Source: an uncultured Lactobacillus sp. (GTDB taxonomy: Bacteria > Bacillota > Bacilli > Lactobacillales > Lactobacillaceae). From it: DNA of 58,774 nucleotides. This document shows, piece by piece, positions 8,501 through 16,124 of this stretch. The notes beneath the pieces were generated by a model. It saw nothing but the letters and a program-made list of their open reading frames with translations. It did not search any database and had not been told where the DNA came from. The translations under genes and the position numbers were made by a program. The stretch lies in contig CAMLUN010000003.1 in NCBI GenBank assembly GCA_946487795.1, positions 1 to 58,774 on the forward strand, read 5' to 3'. Numbering within the stretch: position 1 is the stretch's first letter; the number at the start of each line of letters is the position of its first letter.

Positions 8501-9526
8501 TTAGAAGCGTTGAACACAAACAGGTTCAGGACAAGCAACGTCCTTTTGTAATAAGGTAAGCTTTCCAGTTTCTGGATCGCGCTTGTAAAGAGTCAAGTTA
8601 TCACTATTTTGGTTAGAAGCTAACAAGAATGATTCATCAGAACTAAGGTTGAAGTCACGAGGGAAATCACCTTCAGTTGAGATTGATTGAATATGCTTAA
8701 CCGTAAAATCAGGTTGTACTTCGAAAACTGCAATGGTATTTTCACCACGGTTTGAAGTATAGATAAACTTGCCATCCTTGGAAAGACGAATTGCGGCGGC
8801 TCCGTTGTGGGCAGTCCAATCATCAGGAATGGTTTTAATGGTTTGAACATGGCTGAAGATTCCATCAGCAGCATTATACTTAAGTACTTCAAGCTTGCTG
8901 CTTAATTCACCGAGAAGGTAAGCATACTTACCATTAGGGTGGAATGCAATGTGACGTGAGCCAAAGCCATCCTCTGACTTATAACGGGAAACTGCAGTCA
9001 ATTTTCCATCAGCAGAAACATCATAAACAACAACCAGGTCCATTCCTAAATCACAAACAACTAGACGTTGATCAGGAGTTAAATCTGCAAAGTGAACGTG
9101 AGGACTATCCTGTTCAGGTTGTGGACCAGTAGCCCCTTGGTGAAGGACTGAGTCAGTTTGAGTTAATGTTCCGTCATCGTTAATCTTAAAGATATCAACC
9201 TTTGCAGTGTGGTAATTGGCACTGTAAAGTAAGTGTCGCTTTTCATCAAGACCAACATATGCAGGAGGGGCTCCAGCAGCCAAAACCTTACTTAACATCT
9301 TAGCATTGTCATCCTTAAGGGAGTATGATGCAACACCGCCTTGATCATCAATTTGCTTAACAGCATAAACCCGCTTGTCTGAACCAACTTGTAGGTAAGC
9401 TGGCTTTTGGGAAGGAATTGCTAATTCAACCTTGGTAATTTCTTCTTTTTGGGGATCTAAGGTTACCTTGTAGACACCCTTACTATCTTTCTTGGTATAT
9501 GTACCGATAAAAAATTGTTCAGTCAA
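8501..9526 (-). CDS. pgl: Lactonase family protein, 6-phosphogluconolactonase (YkgB/Pgl type)
   Basis: The 341-residue seven-bladed beta-propeller hydrolyses 6-phosphogluconolactone, the second step of the oxidative pentose phosphate branch. That step is central to heterofermentative sugar breakdown. Propeller repeats are visible as recurring Y/F-x-x-N/S and D-x-x-G-x-L units. The opening FIGTYTK is typical. The start is TTG at 9524-9526, with GGAGGC 5 nt upstream on the minus strand. The substrate is inferred from the family, since some members act on other lactones. It is a single gene. Confidence 0.85.
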   Translation of the reverse strand: MTEQFFIGTYTKKDSKGVYKVTLDPQKEEITKVELAIPSQKPAYLQVGSDKRVYAVKQIDDQGGVASYSLKDDNAKMLSKVLAAGAPPAYVGLDEKRHLLYSANYHTAKVDIFKINDDGTLTQTDSVLHQGATGPQPEQDSPHVHFADLTPDQRLVVCDLGMDLVVVYDVSADGKLTAVSRYKSEDGFGSRHIAFHPNGKYAYLLGELSSKLEVLKYNAADGIFSHVQTIKTIPDDWTAHNGAAAIRLSKDGKFIYTSNRGENTIAVFEVQPDFTVKHIQSISTEGDFPRDFNLSSDESFLLASNQNSDNLTLYKRDPETGKLTLLQKDVACPEPVCVQRF

Positions 9527-9572
9527 TTAAACTGCCTCCTTTGAAAATGCTTACCTCTATGATAGCAATTCG

Positions 9573-9600
9573 TTAAGCTTAATACTAGCTATGGTACACT
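9573..9600 (+). promoter_or_regulatory. Candidate promoter of rlmA
   Basis: A weak -35 TTAAGC (9573-9578), a 16-nt spacer and -10 TACACT (9595-9600) with TG at 9592-9593 (extended -10). It lies 30 nt before the start. Confidence 0.4.
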
Positions 9601-9629
9601 GTAAATAGTAAAAAATTAGGAGAAATCAA

Positions 9630-10505
9630 ATGAAAAAAATCGAACGTGCTGAAAAATTAGTTCAGAGTCACCTGAAGACGTTTCGTTGCCCAATTTGTCA
9701 CCAGGGGTATATTAGTTTAATTGGAAATACACTTGTGTGCGAAAAGGGACATACAATTGATTTTAATCGTCATGGTTATCTCCACTTTTTGAATACTCAG
9801 GGGACAACGGAATATGATCGGGCGATGTTCTTATCACGAAGAAGACTGCTTGAAGCAGGACTATTTAAGCCAATTATTAAAAAGGTTAATTCGCTGCTTC
9901 CGACAACCTCACAGACCATTTTAGATGTCGGAACAGGCGAAGGAACACCATTAGCCCAGCTGGCTGCTCTTCGTCACGACCAAGATTTCTACGTTGGTTT
10001 TGATATTTCAAAAGCTGGGATTACCTTGGCAACTCAGCTTGGAATTAATGCTTTCTTTTGTGTGGCGGATCTACGGCAGTTACCCTTTGCTGATCAATCT
10101 TTCGATACAGTTTTGGAACTTTTTTCGCCCTCAGATTACCGTGAATTTAACCGAGTCCTAAAAGCTGGCGGTTTATTAATGAAAGTAATTCCTAACGCCG
10201 ATTATCTCCTGGAATTGCGCCATTTATTATATGGGGACCGGGATCAACATTACCATTATGACAATAGTAAAGTTTTAAAACTATTTAAACAGCATTATCC
10301 AGATGCAGAGCAGGTTCCAATCCGTTATCAATTTAACCTTCCTCATGAATTAGTTACTGATATGATTAAGATGACGCCAATGAGTTGGGGAAAGAATGTC
10401 CGCCAGCCTACTAAGGATGAGTTAGCAAATCTTACTTCAATTACTGTTGATGTTAGTTTATTGGTAGCAAAAAAAGTAATTAAGGGTATTGCCAATTCGA
10501 TTTAA
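9630..10505 (+). CDS. rlmA: 23S rRNA (guanine) methyltransferase RlmA type
   Basis: The 291-residue protein has an N-terminal zinc ribbon (Cys20, Cys23, Cys37, His41) followed by the DFNRHGYL block. A class I SAM-binding fold opens with LDVGTGEGT. This is the layout of RlmA enzymes, which methylate G745 or G748 of 23S rRNA in the peptide-exit-tunnel region. Position 748 is the likely target in Gram-positives, but that is inference. The start ATG follows TAGGAGAAATCAA. A leader-like RNA element lies between this gene and trmL. Confidence 0.88.
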   Translation: MKKIERAEKLVQSHLKTFRCPICHQGYISLIGNTLVCEKGHTIDFNRHGYLHFLNTQGTTEYDRAMFLSRRRLLEAGLFKPIIKKVNSLLPTTSQTILDVGTGEGTPLAQLAALRHDQDFYVGFDISKAGITLATQLGINAFFCVADLRQLPFADQSFDTVLELFSPSDYREFNRVLKAGGLLMKVIPNADYLLELRHLLYGDRDQHYHYDNSKVLKLFKQHYPDAEQVPIRYQFNLPHELVTDMIKMTPMSWGKNVRQPTKDELANLTSITVDVSLLVAKKVIKGIANSI

Positions 10506-10522
10506 AGGTGGTAAATTATCCT

Positions 10523-10567
10523 ATGAGAAATCGTTTGGCAATTGACATCGAACAGATTCGTTGGTAA
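10523..10567 (+). CDS. Candidate 14-codon leader ORF before trmL
   Basis: The short ORF ATG to TAA encodes MRNRLAIDIEQIRW. AGGTGG lies 11 nt before the ATG. Codons 5-7 form the left arm of a perfect 9-bp inverted repeat (10535-10543 with 10566-10574), and the stop codon is part of the right arm. A strong terminator follows 13 nt later. Translation would therefore affect RNA folding, as in attenuators. It could equally be a chance ORF in the 3' region of rlmA. Confidence 0.3.
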   Translation: MRNRLAIDIEQIRW

Positions 10568-10574
10568 TTGCCAA
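10535..10574 (+). promoter_or_regulatory. Inverted repeat in the rlmA-trmL leader
   Basis: TTGGCAATT (10535-10543) and AATTGCCAA (10566-10574) pair perfectly with a 22-nt loop. The first six bases are also complementary to TGCCAA (10605-10610) in the loop of the following terminator, so alternative structures are possible. Confidence 0.45.
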
Positions 10575-10587
10575 GGAGTACTTCATT

Positions 10588-10631
10588 AAAGCAGCGTTTC
10601 GCCGTGCCAACACCGAGACCCTGCTTTTTTT
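10588..10631 (+). terminator. Terminator upstream of trmL
   Basis: AAAGCAG (10588-10594) pairs with CTGCTTT (10621-10627). An inner GTTTC/GAGAC helix extends it, and seven T follow. It ends rlmA transcription or acts as an attenuator for trmL, whose start is 22 nt downstream. Confidence 0.75.
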
Positions 10632-10652
10632 ATTTGCCTAAGGAGAATCATA

Positions 10653-11162
10653 ATGACAAACCATATTGTACTATTTGAACCATTGTTTCCTGCTAATACT
10701 GGGAATATTGCCCGGACATGCGCGGGAACGAATACGGAATTACATTTAATTAAGCCGCTTGGATTTTCAACGGATGATAAGCACATGAAACGGGCAGGAT
10801 TAGATTATTGGGATAAGGTTAAGATTACCTACCATGATGATCTACGGGAATTTGTTTCGACTGTTCCTGATATTAGTAAGCTCTACCTTGTGTCAAAGTT
10901 TGCAAGCCGTGATTATACTGATGTGGACTATACAGCTGATGGAGATCATTACTTCTTATTTGGTAAGGAGACAACTGGTCTACCTGAAGAATTCATGCGA
11001 CGGTACCCAGAAAATGCTATTCGAATTCCGCAAAATGACAATAATATTCGGGCATTAAACCTCTCGAATAGTGCAGCAATTGTTATTTATGAAGCGCTTC
11101 GTCAGCAAAGTTTTCCAAACCTGGCTCGTGTGCATAAGTACCATTTTGATAAGTTAAAGTAA
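10653..11162 (+). CDS. trmL: tRNA (cytidine/uridine-34-2'-O)-methyltransferase TrmL
   Basis: The 169-residue SPOUT-fold methyltransferase modifies the wobble base of tRNA-Leu isoacceptors. The three SPOUT motifs are visible: NTGNIARTC near the N-terminus, [12 protein letters not shown] in the middle, and [19 protein letters not shown] in the knot. Length is normal. The start follows TAAGGAGAATCATA. Only 16 nt separate it from ftsK, so they may be co-transcribed. The upstream terminator at 10588-10631 implies read-through or regulated transcription. Confidence 0.95.
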   Translation: MTNHIVLFEPLFPANTGNIARTCAGTNTELHLIKPLGFSTDDKHMKRAGLDYWDKVKITYHDDLREFVSTVPDISKLYLVSKFASRDYTDVDYTADGDHYFLFGKETTGLPEEFMRRYPENAIRIPQNDNNIRALNLSNSAAIVIYEALRQQSFPNLARVHKYHFDKLK

Positions 11163-11178
11163 GCGGGGAATATCTATT

Positions 11179-13485
11179 ATGGCAAGGAAAAAACGATCGG
11201 GAACCGGTCGTCGTCGATCAGCAAGTAAAAAGGGACAAGCAAAGATCGTAGCTAATTTGGTGGGGCTAATCCTTGCGTTTTTAATGCTGATTGGGTTATT
11301 TAATTTGGGAGTTATTGGTCAGCTCCTGGTCGGGATCTTTAGTATTTTGGTGGGTAAATCTTATCCAGTAGTGATGGCTCTTACTCTTATTTCTGGAATA
11401 GCGCTCACCTTTTTTGGTCATCAGCCAAAGTATAATCAGCGATGGATCTGGGGATTTACTGTTGCCTATGCTGGAGCTTTGATCTGGCTCCACTATTTAA
11501 TGTTTAATCACTTAAACCTTCATGCTAATTTTCTTGCTGTTACCTGGAATAATTTGAGCAAGGTTTTCTTTCAAACCAGTAACTCAACGAATATTGGTGG
11601 TGGAATGATTGGAGCCTTGCTTTATAGTGGCAGTAATTATTTAATTGGTCAGCAGGGGACAGCAATTTTAGCGTGGTTAATGATTATTGCTGGAATTGTG
11701 ATCTTCTTTGCGATTCCTTGGGATCAGGCTTTAACTAGTTTTGGTCAGCAGTTAAAGAAAGCTCCGGCAGCTGTTCAACAGTTTAAACAACGACTTCCTA
11801 AGCACCCTCATGTAAGACAAACATTGTCAAAAAAGAAGGTCAGTTTAGCTGAAAAGTCAAATACTAAACCAGAAGCTAATGAAGCGGTCGCTGTCAGTTC
11901 GCCTCAGCAAATGAGTTCTCCTAAGGTTGAGCCACGAATTACCGTTGCTAATACGAGTAATGAAGAATCACCAGTTAAATCAACAGCACCTGAACAACAT
12001 GATTCTGCGAATGATGATGATTTACAACTAACAACGACGACTGAAAAAGAAGATGCTGATTATCAATTACCACCGCTTGACTTGTTAACTAAGATCCCTC
12101 AGGCGGATCAGGGGGATGATCTGCACGCAATTAAAAAGAATACTCAAAAGCTCCAGGATACCTTAAAATCGTTTGGAGTCGAGGCAACGGTTGAAAATGT
12201 TAACCTCGGTCCATCGGTAACAAAATATGAGTTACGTCCGGCGGTTGGTGTTAAAGTTAGCCGAATTACTCATTTAGCTGATGATTTGGCATTAGCCCTT
12301 GCTGCAAAGGACATTCGAATTGAAGCACCAATTCCGGGGAAGTCACTAATTGGGATTGAAGTCCCTAACCAACAAGTTGCAACTGTTGGTTTCCGTGACA
12401 TGATTGAATCAATGCCCCACGACGATCATCCAATGAATGTTCCCCTGGGCAGAACCGTTACGGGTGATGTAATGATGGCGGATTTAACAAAGATGCCGCA
12501 CCTGTTAATTGCTGGTGCTACTGGTAGCGGGAAGTCAGTGGCGATTAATGACATCATTACAAGCATTTTATTAAAAGCCAAGCCGCACCAGGTGAAATTT
12601 TTGATGATTGATCCTAAAAAGGTCGAATTGAGTGTTTATAATGGCATTCCCCACTTGCTTAGTCCGGTGGTTTCTGAACCAAAGAAGGCTGCCCGGGCAT
12701 TAGGCAAAGTTGTTGCTGAGATGGAGCGCCGATACGAACTGTTCGCCAAGTTTGGTGTTCGTAATTTGAAGGGCTATAATCAGTTAGTTCGTGATAATAA
12801 TGGTCAAGAAGGGGCAACGGAACAACCAGCACTGCCGTTAATTCTGGTAATTGTTGACGAATTAGCCGACCTGATGATGACGGTTTCCCATGACGTTGAA
12901 GATGCAATTGTTCGAATCGCGCAAATGGGACGGGCTGCTGGTATTCATATGATTCTTGCTACTCAGCGGCCTTCAGTTGATGTTATTACCGGGTTAATTA
13001 AAGCAAACGTACCATCGCGGATTGCTTTTGCGGTCTCTAGTGGAATTGATTCACGGACAATAATTGATACTAACGGGGCAGAAAAGTTACTCGGCAGGGG
13101 TGATATGCTTTTTGAACCGATTGATCAAAATAAACCTGTTCGTGTACAGGGAGCATTTATTTCTGATCAGGATGTTGAAGCGGTGGTAAACTTTATTAAA
13201 AAAGAACGACCTGCAGAATATGATCAGAAGATGGTTGTTACCGATAATGAAATTGCCCAAGAAGAAAAGGCCGAAGATGAAGACGAGCTTTTTCCTGAAG
13301 CACTGAAATTTGTGGTGGACCAGCAAAAAGCTTCAACTTCGCTAATTCAACGAAGATTCCGAATAGGTTATAATCGGGCCGCCCGGATCATTGATGACAT
13401 GGAACAACGCGGCTACATCGGTCCAGCTAATGGCTCTAAGCCGCGGGAGGTTTTTAAACAAAAGGACCAGTCTGAGGATGAGTAG
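11179..13485 (+). CDS. ftsK: DNA translocase FtsK/SpoIIIE
   Basis: The 768-residue membrane-anchored DNA pump clears chromosomes from the closing division septum. A basic N-terminus is followed by about four membrane segments (roughly 25-180). A Pro/Gln/Ser-rich linker leads to the alpha-beta motor. Walker A GATGSGKS is at 446-453, and Walker B lies in LILVIVDELAD. The C-terminal gamma winged helix (last 65 residues, from FPEALKFV) recognises orienting sequences. Length and order fit the family. A strong bidirectional terminator follows. Confidence 0.97.
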   Translation: MARKKRSGTGRRRSASKKGQAKIVANLVGLILAFLMLIGLFNLGVIGQLLVGIFSILVGKSYPVVMALTLISGIALTFFGHQPKYNQRWIWGFTVAYAGALIWLHYLMFNHLNLHANFLAVTWNNLSKVFFQTSNSTNIGGGMIGALLYSGSNYLIGQQGTAILAWLMIIAGIVIFFAIPWDQALTSFGQQLKKAPAAVQQFKQRLPKHPHVRQTLSKKKVSLAEKSNTKPEANEAVAVSSPQQMSSPKVEPRITVANTSNEESPVKSTAPEQHDSANDDDLQLTTTTEKEDADYQLPPLDLLTKIPQADQGDDLHAIKKNTQKLQDTLKSFGVEATVENVNLGPSVTKYELRPAVGVKVSRITHLADDLALALAAKDIRIEAPIPGKSLIGIEVPNQQVATVGFRDMIESMPHDDHPMNVPLGRTVTGDVMMADLTKMPHLLIAGATGSGKSVAINDIITSILLKAKPHQVKFLMIDPKKVELSVYNGIPHLLSPVVSEPKKAARALGKVVAEMERRYELFAKFGVRNLKGYNQLVRDNNGQEGATEQPALPLILVIVDELADLMMTVSHDVEDAIVRIAQMGRAAGIHMILATQRPSVDVITGLIKANVPSRIAFAVSSGIDSRTIIDTNGAEKLLGRGDMLFEPIDQNKPVRVQGAFISDQDVEAVVNFIKKERPAEYDQKMVVTDNEIAQEEKAEDEDELFPEALKFVVDQQKASTSLIQRRFRIGYNRAARIIDDMEQRGYIGPANGSKPREVFKQKDQSEDE

Positions 13486-13505
13486 GTGTAACCTTAATTT
13501 AAATA

Positions 13506-13547
13506 ATAAAGGAGTTCAGTGACCAAATCTCTGAACTCCTTATTTGT
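13506..13547. terminator. Bidirectional terminator between ftsK and DUF4044
   Basis: The stem AAGGAGTTCAG/CTGAACTCCTT is perfect, with A-rich and T-rich flanks, between two convergent genes. Confidence 0.9.
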
Positions 13548-13563
13548 TATTCACTTAATTTAA

Positions 13564-13683
13564 TTACATTACGCCTAATGAAGCGATGGCACCAAAAATT
13601 AGGGAACCAAGCATTGCAATTAACATAAGCCAGATAGCAACCATCGTAATCTTTTGAAAACGTGTTTTCTTTTTACGTTGCAT
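13564..13683 (-). CDS. DUF4044-like small membrane protein
   Basis: The 39-residue ORF starts ATG at 13683 and reads MQRKKKTRFQKITMV, followed by one hydrophobic helix (about 14-36) and a short end. The basic head plus FQKITMV-x-IWLM matches the DUF4044 family of lactobacilli as I recall it. AAGGGCGG lies about 7 nt upstream on the minus strand. An in-frame ATG at 13701 would add six residues. It is convergent with ftsK and sits just before the division cluster. Function is unknown. Confidence 0.75.
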   Translation of the reverse strand: MQRKKKTRFQKITMVAIWLMLIAMLGSLIFGAIASLGVM

Positions 13684-13747
13684 CCTTTTACCGCCCTTCA
13701 TAGATGAATTTATAATAGTAATAGTCTACATCATTTTATAAGGTGAT

Positions 13748-13775
13748 TTCAAACATCTTAGTATGCTGTGATAAA
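13748..13775 (+). promoter_or_regulatory. Candidate promoter of the DUF3397 gene
   Basis: A TTCAAA -35, a 16-nt spacer and a GATAAA -10 with TG at 13767-13768. It lies about 40 nt before the start. Confidence 0.35.
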
Positions 13776-13814
13776 CTATTACTAGAAATTAATCGGGAGT
13801 AGTCAGAACCAGTT

Positions 13815-14171
13815 ATGGATTATCGAATCGCATTTCTACAATTAATATTACTTGTTGTTATTTGGTTTGTTGAAAATTTAATTGGCAAAGTCTTTCATTT
13901 TGCTCGTCGGCACCGTCATGTTCATAGTCCAGTTGCTTGGACAATTATTTTATGGTTGCTAAGTATTTATAACATCGCTAGCCTTTACTGGATTGCGTAT
14001 CCGGTTGCAATTTGGATGATTGTTGCAATTATTTTAATCATTGTTCAAACGGTTCACTATGGAGAGTTTATTTACCGTCGTTATTGGCCAGTATTTTGGC
14101 GATTATCGGTCATCTTGGCAGTAATTATCTTCGTAGGCTCGCTGTTCTGTCAGAATCTGCCATTAATATAA
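13815..14171 (+). CDS. DUF3397-like integral membrane protein
   Basis: The 118-residue protein has about four hydrophobic segments (near 5-20, 42-60, 64-80 and 94-110) and a basic loop RRHRHVHSP between the first two. Size, topology and position directly before mraZ fit the DUF3397 family of lactobacilli. The ribosome site GGGAG is about 16 nt before the ATG, which is distant, so the start is less certain. A terminator separates it from mraZ, so it is its own unit. No known function. Confidence 0.8.
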   Translation: MDYRIAFLQLILLVVIWFVENLIGKVFHFARRHRHVHSPVAWTIILWLLSIYNIASLYWIAYPVAIWMIVAIILIIVQTVHYGEFIYRRYWPVFWRLSVILAVIIFVGSLFCQNLPLI

Positions 14172-14193
14172 CATTAATAATATTAAGCATTGG

Positions 14194-14246
14194 TTAGTGA
14201 AGGGCCATTTCGTAAACGAAAATGACTTTTCACTAATTTTTTTATT
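14194..14246 (+). terminator. Terminator before mraZ
   Basis: The outer arms TTAGTGAA and TTTCACTAA and an inner CATTTCG/CGAAAATG helix are followed by eight T. Confidence 0.75.
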
Positions 14247-14270
14247 ATTAACGATTATTTTTGAAATGAT

Positions 14271-14318
14271 ATGGTGGAAAGTGGGGGATTGTGGTAGACT
14301 TTACCTATAAAGTGGTTG
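14271..14318 (+). promoter_or_regulatory. Candidate MraZ operator repeats at the mraZ promoter
   Basis: Direct repeats of a GTGG core occur: AAAGTGG at 14278, ATTGTGG at 14288 (10-bp period) and AAAGTGG at 14309, with ATGGTGG at 14271. MraZ proteins are known to bind short tandem GTG-containing boxes in front of their own operon. A TATAAA at 14306-14311 could be the -10. Assignment as an operator is inference. Confidence 0.4.
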
Positions 14319-14335
14319 TGGGGAGGTAAAGGCCA

Positions 14336-14764
14336 ATGTTTATGGGCGAATATACACATTCGATCGACAGCAAGGGCCGACTGATCATCCCTGCAAAATT
14401 TCGTGAACTATTAGGCACTCACTTTATTGTCACTCGTGGCTTAGATGGGTGCCTATTTGGTTACCCGCTTAACGAATGGGAACAGCTTCAAGAAAAGCTA
14501 AAGGCGTTACCGTTAACCAAACGTGATGCCCGGGCTTTTGTTCGTTTCCTATACTCAGCCGCAACGGATTGCGAGTTTGATAAGCAAGGTCGGATTAATT
14601 TACCAGATACTCTTTGTCAACATGCTAAACTGCAAAAAAAGTGTGTTGTGGTAGGGGTCGCTAATCGGCTTGAAATTTGGAGTACAGAGAAGTGGGAGCA
14701 GTTTACTGAATCTACTGAAGATGATTTTGACCAGATTGCTGAAGATCTAAATATCGACTTTTAA
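14336..14764 (+). CDS. mraZ: Transcriptional regulator MraZ
   Basis: The 142-residue protein carries two SpoVT/AbrB-like swapped-hairpin domains (about 5-50 and 75-125). It is the first gene of the division and wall cluster and usually represses its own operon. Typical segments are [13 protein letters not shown] and DKQGRINLP. The start ATG follows GGGGAGG by 9 nt. The next gene, rsmH, begins 13 nt later. Confidence 0.96.
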   Translation: MFMGEYTHSIDSKGRLIIPAKFRELLGTHFIVTRGLDGCLFGYPLNEWEQLQEKLKALPLTKRDARAFVRFLYSAATDCEFDKQGRINLPDTLCQHAKLQKKCVVVGVANRLEIWSTEKWEQFTESTEDDFDQIAEDLNIDF

Positions 14765-14777
14765 TGGGGGATTTTTG

Positions 14778-15728
14778 ATGACAGAGTTCAAACATGTAAC
14801 AGTATTATTAAATGAAGCTGTTGCTGGTCTAAATATCCGCCCAGATGGAACCTATGTCGATGCCACTTTAGGCGGTGGGGGTCATAGTTCAGCAATCCTT
14901 AACCAGTTAACAACTGGGCGCCTGTATTCATTCGATCAGGATCAGACAGCAATCAGATATAACCAACAGCACTTGAAAAAATTCATTGATGATGGTCGTT
15001 CAATCTTAATTGAAGATAATTTTCGCAATTTGGGGACGGCACTGGCGAAAAACGGAGTTAAGAGTGTTGATGGGATTGTATATGATCTGGGAGTATCATC
15101 ACCACAATTTGATGATGCACAACGGGGCTTTAGCTATAAGCTGGATGCACCGTTAGATATGCGGATGAACCAACAGCAGGCGCTTTCCGCAATGAACGTT
15201 GTTAATGAATGGCCATATGAAAAGCTGGTCAAGATTCTTTATCGTTATGGCGAAGAACGATTTGCTAAACAAATTGCACGCAAGATTGAACGGCGCCGAG
15301 AGAGCAAGCCGATCAAAACAACTTTTGAACTTGTTGATGTGATAAAAGAGGCTATTCCGGCAGCTGCTCGGCGGCATGGCGGTCATCCAGCAAAAAAGAC
15401 TTTTCAGGCAATTAGAATTGCGGTTAACGATGAATTGGGAGCATTAGAAGATTCATTGGAACAAGCACTAGAATTGCTTAACGTTGGCGGTCGAATAAGC
15501 GTGATAACTTTTCAATCATTAGAAGACCGGTTAGTGAAAACAATGTTCCATGAAAAGGTCTCATTAGCTGATGAATTGCCGCCAGGATTACCGGTAATTC
15601 CACCAGAAATGCAACCCAAATTTAAATTAATTAATAAGAAGCCAATCCTTCCTAGTCAAGAAGAATTAGCAAATAATCACCGTGCTCATAGTGCTAAGTT
15701 ACGGATAATTGAAAGAATAAAAAAGTAA
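14778..15728 (+). CDS. rsmH: 16S rRNA (cytosine-1402-N4)-methyltransferase RsmH (MraW)
   Basis: The 316-residue SAM-dependent enzyme modifies C1402 in the ribosomal P site. The N-terminal [10 protein letters not shown] and the SAM loop [10 protein letters not shown] are characteristic, as is [16 protein letters not shown] chose ATG 14778, 4-5 nt after GGGGGA. A TTG one codon earlier is in frame. It is the second gene of the cluster. Confidence 0.97.
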   Translation: MTEFKHVTVLLNEAVAGLNIRPDGTYVDATLGGGGHSSAILNQLTTGRLYSFDQDQTAIRYNQQHLKKFIDDGRSILIEDNFRNLGTALAKNGVKSVDGIVYDLGVSSPQFDDAQRGFSYKLDAPLDMRMNQQQALSAMNVVNEWPYEKLVKILYRYGEERFAKQIARKIERRRESKPIKTTFELVDVIKEAIPAAARRHGGHPAKKTFQAIRIAVNDELGALEDSLEQALELLNVGGRISVITFQSLEDRLVKTMFHEKVSLADELPPGLPVIPPEMQPKFKLINKKPILPSQEELANNHRAHSAKLRIIERIKK

Positions 15729-15752
15729 AAATACAAAAGGAAAGTGATTGAG

Positions 15753-16124
15753 ATGGTTTCAAATACTGCAAAAAGGATTTCGCGTGATCAGCCGAGGACA
15801 ACCGATCCTGGTGCCCAAGCTCGTCAGCAATTGGGGCCCGCCGTTAAGACGGTTACCTGGTCAAACTTTGAACGCGGGCTAGTCGCTGTTTGTAGTATTG
15901 TAACCTTATGTTTAACAATTTCACTTTTATCAACTAAAAACACAATCAATACTCGTCAGCATCAATTACAAGACTTACAAACAAAGATATATCAAGCAAA
16001 AAATGATAATGCTAGTCATCGGCAAGCAATTGCTGAAATGACGAGTCAATCTCAATTGCGGTCAGCTGCTAAAAAGTATGGATTAGTGGATCATAATTCA
16101 AACGTAAGGAACGTTAATAAATAA
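15753..16124 (+). CDS. ftsL: Cell division protein FtsL
   Basis: The 123-residue bitopic protein has a basic cytoplasmic head, one membrane segment (about 46-66) and a coiled-coil extracellular tail with leucines and glutamines in heptads. FtsL joins FtsQ/DivIB and DivIC to activate septal wall synthesis. The start ATG follows AAAGGAAAG. A GTG at 15744 is in frame but overlaps that site. It overlaps ftsI by one base (TAATG). Identification rests mostly on topology and place between rsmH and ftsI. Confidence 0.9.
   Translation: MVSNTAKRISRDQPRTTDPGAQARQQLGPAVKTVTWSNFERGLVAVCSIVTLCLTISLLSTKNTINTRQHQLQDLQTKIYQAKNDNASHRQAIAEMTSQSQLRSAAKKYGLVDHNSNVRNVNK

Noticed and set aside
10506..10631. T-box riboswitch before trmL
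   Set aside because: The gap has no T-box core (GGGTGGTACC-like) and is too short for a stem I. A leader-peptide layout fits better.
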